Below are positions 45,601 to 49,770 of a DNA stretch of 49,770 bases, in pieces (position 1 is the stretch's first letter; each line of letters opens with the position of its first letter). The notes beneath the pieces were generated by a model. That model searched no databases, was not told the origin of the DNA, and was given only the letters and a program-made list of their open reading frames with translations. The stretch comes from Gnetum montanum. Lineage: Eukaryota > Streptophyta > Gnetopsida > Gnetales > Gnetaceae. A program made the position numbers and the translations under genes. The DNA is taken from the NCBI GenBank assembly GCA_015680685.1, contig MNCI01035165.1, forward strand, positions 164,213-213,982, given 5' to 3'.

Positions 45601-47299
45601 GTAAACTATAAATACTTGCATGTTATTTAAAATGCTTACTTGAAAAGGAAGCAAGCAACAATTTCAGCTACTATCTAGAAAAAATTGCTCCCTAGTTTGG
45701 ACAATATGGCATGTTGCAAGTTGTTTAGTAAATATTTTTCCTTTGGGATTGAGATTCATATCCGGTATGCAATGTAATGGGCTTCATAATCATGTGACAT
45801 AGACACTACAACCTTGTACTTTTGTAAGCTACTTAAGTTAGGGTAATGGGCTCTTATTGCCTTCCAATCAAGCAACCACACCAACGTGAATGAGAAAGCA
45901 GCTTGATAGAGATTTGTGGATGAATCATATACGAGAATGTAATAACTAATTAAGAAGTTGGTTATTTTACTTTCATTTTAAACTATGAAGAATATTGTGA
46001 ATGAATATAGATTCTTTGAGGATGTGAAACTTGAAGATGAAGATTTAAACTATATTTTAATCTAGAGATAAACTATAATAATTTAATGGTTTAAAAGTAA
46101 AGAAGATGAAATTAAGAAATAGAGGGTCTATCACAACTTACACAATATTATATTTACTTACACCAACACAAACACCAACACAAAATATTAATGAAACTGA
46201 AATTGAAATTTTTACTTACATCCACTAAAATCCCTTCAATCTTTCAAACTAGTTTCAAAATTCCTTTTATAGAGTGTTTTTTTTTAATTTATAACTTAAT
46301 GCTATCTAGTGGAATTGTACCACTAGGCTCACACTAAAATGTAAGTATAACATAACAAGATACAATGAACTAGGAAACTTACATTTAAGGTACTAATCAT
46401 ATTTTTGAAGGGTTTCTATGCAAGGGTTTCAATAGCAAGGCTTTTAGCAATGAGGGTTTCAGTGTTGATCTGAGGCAACAAGGGATCTAGCATTAATATT
46501 ATGTGTAATGCTACCAAATTCAGTAGGTGATTCTTTAAGCAAACCCACTACTTATTTTCCTTTTCTATGAATTTCTTGATAATTTACATGAATATATTAC
46601 TCAGGAAATTTCTGGAAGGTATGTTTTCATATAAATTTTGTAACACCTTGCCCTACCACTCATGGCTAAGATGAAGTGATGCTTAGGATCGCTAGTAATA
46701 ACACAATGGAAGAATGATAACCTAGAAGTTAATGATGTATAAAAATACATTTAGTATAAGTCACTCAATATATATTATGGAAGGTCAAACTGCACAAAAA
46801 TCCTTGCCAAACCAAAGACTAAGCATACATTTTAATTTATAAACTTTATGTCCTTACATAAACCAAAAATCTATACTACACTCATAAGATATAAAAATAC
46901 ATAAACATCATCATATATAAGAGTATAGTGAGGGTCATAAAAATATGACTAGTCCACACTACTATACATAAAAATATACATTAACCATTCCTTGAAGATT
47001 TTTCCCTCTGCTCTCTCTCTCTCAATGCTCGCCTGCACCCTTGTAGTTTCCACCTATAACTAAATAAATTCAATATAAAACTAAGTGGAAAGCCTTTACA
47101 CTTTTCCTACTAGATGGTCAACAAGTGCTTCACTATAGGAGAGGAATGGAAGACAAGGCAACGTGCATCAACTATCTATCTTACGCATGCTCAAAGCAAC
47201 ATATTTACATACCATATCACACATAACACTAGCATAATCATTACTAAAGATAATAGATGGCTATCATACAATCATAGATATAATCACTATAATCCATAA
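45601..47299. other. AT-rich intergenic DNA, possibly an old LTR start
   Basis: No gene was seen. TGTAACACCTTGCCCTACCA at 46639 resembles the beginning of some plant Ty3/gypsy LTRs. Sequence up to 49180 (ending gtgcaaca) could be the rest of it, with the solo LTR inserted inside, but no second copy or target duplication supports this. Confidence 0.35.
47295..47299. repeat. Target-site duplication CATAA (left)
   Basis: CATAA directly before the solo LTR. The exact copy is at 48218-48222. Confidence 0.9.
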
Positions 47300-48217
47300 T
47301 GATGAGCAACAAGGTACCCCCTACGCTCAACCATACGAGTCACAAGCGTTCACGCATGATCTGGTCAAATTTCATGGATGGGACTAGTTGTGGCATCTAG
47401 ATCATTATGCTTTGATCGTAGTTTGTTGTCTTCCCACTTGGACTAGTGGTAGCTTTGTCACGTATGGTTTAGTCCAAAGTGAGGCATATGATGTTGTTTC
47501 TAATTCTACGCTACTCCTAATGATGATAAAGATATGGATTAATTAAACTAATGAATATTGGAAAAAAAATATCTAAACTAGCCTATGGATGATGAATATC
47601 TACACTTAATCATCTATACACGTCTTAGACTTCATGAGGCTACTTCTAGGATTGCCAAGTGTATGTCACTAGTTATGCCAAATGATACACTTTTGGATTA
47701 TCAAGTATTTCCACTTAAACTCTCGTGATTAAGGTGTATGCATTCTACTTAATGACGGAAACAATAAATAACAATAAATGAAAATCTTTAACTAAAGAAA
47801 GCATTAAATAATTAAAGCAACAATATTAATCTAAGTGGATGTTGCAATGATGGAAGTAATCTTGATCTTTATTGCCAATCATGTAACGTGTCCAAGTACG
47901 TCACACTTGAACAAAGGTGTCATACAATTATAAACATCTCTATGAGCATGCACTAGGAATATTCTAACTCTGGAGAAAAGAAACTACAAGAGCTTTGCTA
48001 CTTTGACTAAAAAACTATATGGAAATCATGAGCCTGAGCCCTATATTTATAGATCGGAGTTTACCTTGCAATGTTAGGTATCTGATGTTGCATCCTAGCT
48101 CTAACGTTGTGTATGCAACATTGGGTACCTAACGGCGGGGCACTAATACAAGGCTCAAATGTCAATACTCTAACGTCAAGGCTCTGATGCCAAGGCCGGG
48201 CAAAACATGACTCATCA
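47300..48217 (-). repeat. Solo LTR of the element D family
   Basis: 918 bp, TGATGAGCAAC to TGACTCATCA, with perfect 5-bp duplications. It shares ttgtcttcccacttggactagtgg (from 47425) and gaggcatatgat with the D LTR. The minus-strand TATA lies near 48041-48049 (tatttatag on the plus strand). Its U3 palindromic motifs are of a different kind (GGTACC and TAACGTT cores, about 48070-48140) from those of D. Confidence 0.92.
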
Positions 48218-48222
48218 CATAA
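48218..48222. repeat. Target-site duplication CATAA (right)
   Basis: Exact copy of 47295-47299. Confidence 0.9.
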
Positions 48223-49181
48223 TCAATCATATATCCATTACACCAATCCACATGCATCTTCACTATCATGTCATGATATCATACCCACGCCACATCATCA
48301 AGCAACACCTAGACCATACAATCATAGATTATCTTAAGATATATCACCAACACTGACTCACAAATCGGTATCATCATATACACCTTTCCCATGTAGTTGT
48401 TAGCATATCCAGACTCAGTGTAGCAGGTGAAATGTTGCCATGAGTACTCATAAACAACCATTGCTTGCAGGTATTTTATTAGTCTTTTATTTACTCAACT
48501 AGTGTTAGGGTCTATTAACTTGTGATTTGAAACCACTAGCCTATTGGAGGATTGGCTATAGGGATGAATACACCTTTGCCATGTACCAACTGTAGGAACA
48601 AACACACCTACATTCTCCCACTCTTAGGATGAGCCCTGAGATAGAAGCCTCATTGATGCATCACAATGGAGGTTAATCCATAACTACCTCTAGGGTGCCT
48701 CATCATCAATCGGTCCACACCTTTATACTAGCACCATCTGCCAACAACCATTATAAGAGTCATTGTGAAGACATGTACAACTCTAAGCTAACTTAAGCCA
48801 ACTCATGTCACAAGCACAACACATCCAAAACACACATAACATGACCACATATATTCACACCTAATAGTCACATTTATTGCATGAAAAAAATACCACAACT
48901 TGGCAAAACAAAATTTTGCACCGCCATATTTCTTGAACTACATATAATTTTGTAAAAATAACCACTATTGTAACCTCTAAGATTATATATGCCAAAAGAG
49001 AAAATAAATTTCACAATTAGAAAGTACATCTCAAGATGATCGCAATGACACTAATTTCACCTCAATTGGACTCCTAAAAGCAAAATTATGTGCATTTAAA
49101 GTTTAATTAATAAAATAATAATTGATAATATTTAATTATAATTAGTTATAGTTAAAACTCCTACAGACACCCGTGCAACAT
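48223..49181. other. AT-rich intergenic DNA without a recognised gene
   Basis: All frames carry many stops. Short stretches recall the body of Ty3/gypsy LTRs, but nothing could be assigned. Confidence 0.5.
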
Positions 49182-49770
49182 TGATGAGACGCGATATCGC
49201 ATGGGTCGCGATATCGCGTACACGATATCATGTCGTCCCCTGCAATATCACGTACGCGATATCGCGGTCTGCCGCCAAATCTATAAATAAGAGGCGGCAC
49301 TCCCCTCATTTCCCATCCTAGGCTTAAAGTAGGGAAACTTTGGCAGTTTGATCACTCCAGAGATAGAATATTTTCCATGTGCCCACAGTAGGAATCCCCA
49401 AGTGAACGGATCTTTATTCGAGCAGCTTTGTACCTGAACGCAAGTTGTGTACGGCAATAAAGACGAGCTTTGTGGATAAACCTTGCAGTGCATGGAATAG
49501 GTTTATTACATGTTATTTCCTACTTGTTATTTATTACCTGCATTCGCATGGCATGAGTACGACTTGGTTACGAGCATTGACAAATGTGTACGACTAACCA
49601 AGGAATCGGCTACTCATCGCGATTAGTCTCTCTCACCCTCAACTCCTAGAATACGGGATGAGTACAACTTGATTACGAGCATCTACGGGTGTGTACGGCT
49701 AGTCAAGGAATCGGCTACTCATCACGTTTAGGCTAGTTAAGTGCCTTAGTATGACCACTTCGAGCACGTG
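49182..49770 (+). repeat. LTR (5' part), same family as the 13737 solo LTR, cut by the window end
   Basis: Starts TGATGAGACGCG. The U3 holds several GATATC palindromes, two extended to CGCGATATCGCG. CTATAAATAAGAGGCGGC follows at 49281, then gtgaacggatctttattcg (49402-49420), closely matching the solo LTR. CpG is well kept, so the copy is comparatively young. Whether an internal region follows cannot be seen. Confidence 0.88.

Noticed and set aside
46639-49180. A complete chromovirus-type LTR split by the 47300 solo LTR
   Set aside because: TGTAACACC at the start and CA at the end are suggestive, but flanking duplications do not match and no partner LTR or internal region is present.

Overview
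The window looks like plant nuclear DNA dominated by old LTR retrotransposons. The evidence is AT-rich spacers, nested Ty3/gypsy and Ty1/copia elements, primer-binding sites resembling plant tRNA-Asp, and one small GC-richer island with an undecayed single-exon gene. The depth of nesting and age of the insertions suit a large, slowly purged genome such as a gymnosperm, but I cannot name the species. There are no bacterial features, operons, rRNA genes or CRISPR arrays.

Layout. 1-6256: a minus-strand Ty3/gypsy element A (gag and protease, no reverse transcriptase seen) with its 5' LTR at 5309-6256. 6257-7538: the 3' end of a minus-strand Ty1/copia element, with LTR and a classic polypurine tract. 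7539-9600: an LTR fragment, a decayed coding fragment and featureless AT-rich DNA. 9605-15260: minus-strand Ty3/gypsy element B (RT, protease, gag, PBS, 5' LTR). Its LTR is split by a young solo LTR (13737-14563) with perfect CATAT target duplications. 15277-16085 and 30476-32090: two halves of one plus-strand Ty1/copia pol. Between them lie a SINE-like sequence and the 13.3-kb plus-strand element C (16811-30098). C has both LTRs, PBS, gag, protease, RT, RNase H and integrase, then a roughly 2.7-kb extra reading region after integrase. 32110-32700: copia LTR. 32701-39364: minus-strand element D, with gag but no recognised pol and two LTRs. 39365-39900: LTR-like AT-rich DNA. 39900-45560: low-copy-looking island with one good gene model, a small predicted membrane protein (43387-43824, minus). 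45600-49181: AT-rich DNA holding another solo LTR (47300-48217, CATAA duplications). 49182-end: start of an LTR of the same family as the 13737 solo LTR.

How it fits together. Elements A, B, C and D share gag architecture, a tRNA-Asp-type PBS and TGATGAG...CATCA LTR ends, so they belong to one broad Athila/Tat-like group. C is the only one with a full pol. A and D keep gag and the 3' non-coding block but lack pol, as expected of non-autonomous derivatives that would depend on a C-like partner. Nearly all interpretable damage is C-to-T or G-to-A, consistent with long-term cytosine methylation. The most unusual observations are arrays of short palindromes just upstream of the TATA box in every LTR family here, each with a different core, and the post-integrase reading region of C, which ends in a long coiled-coil-like segment.
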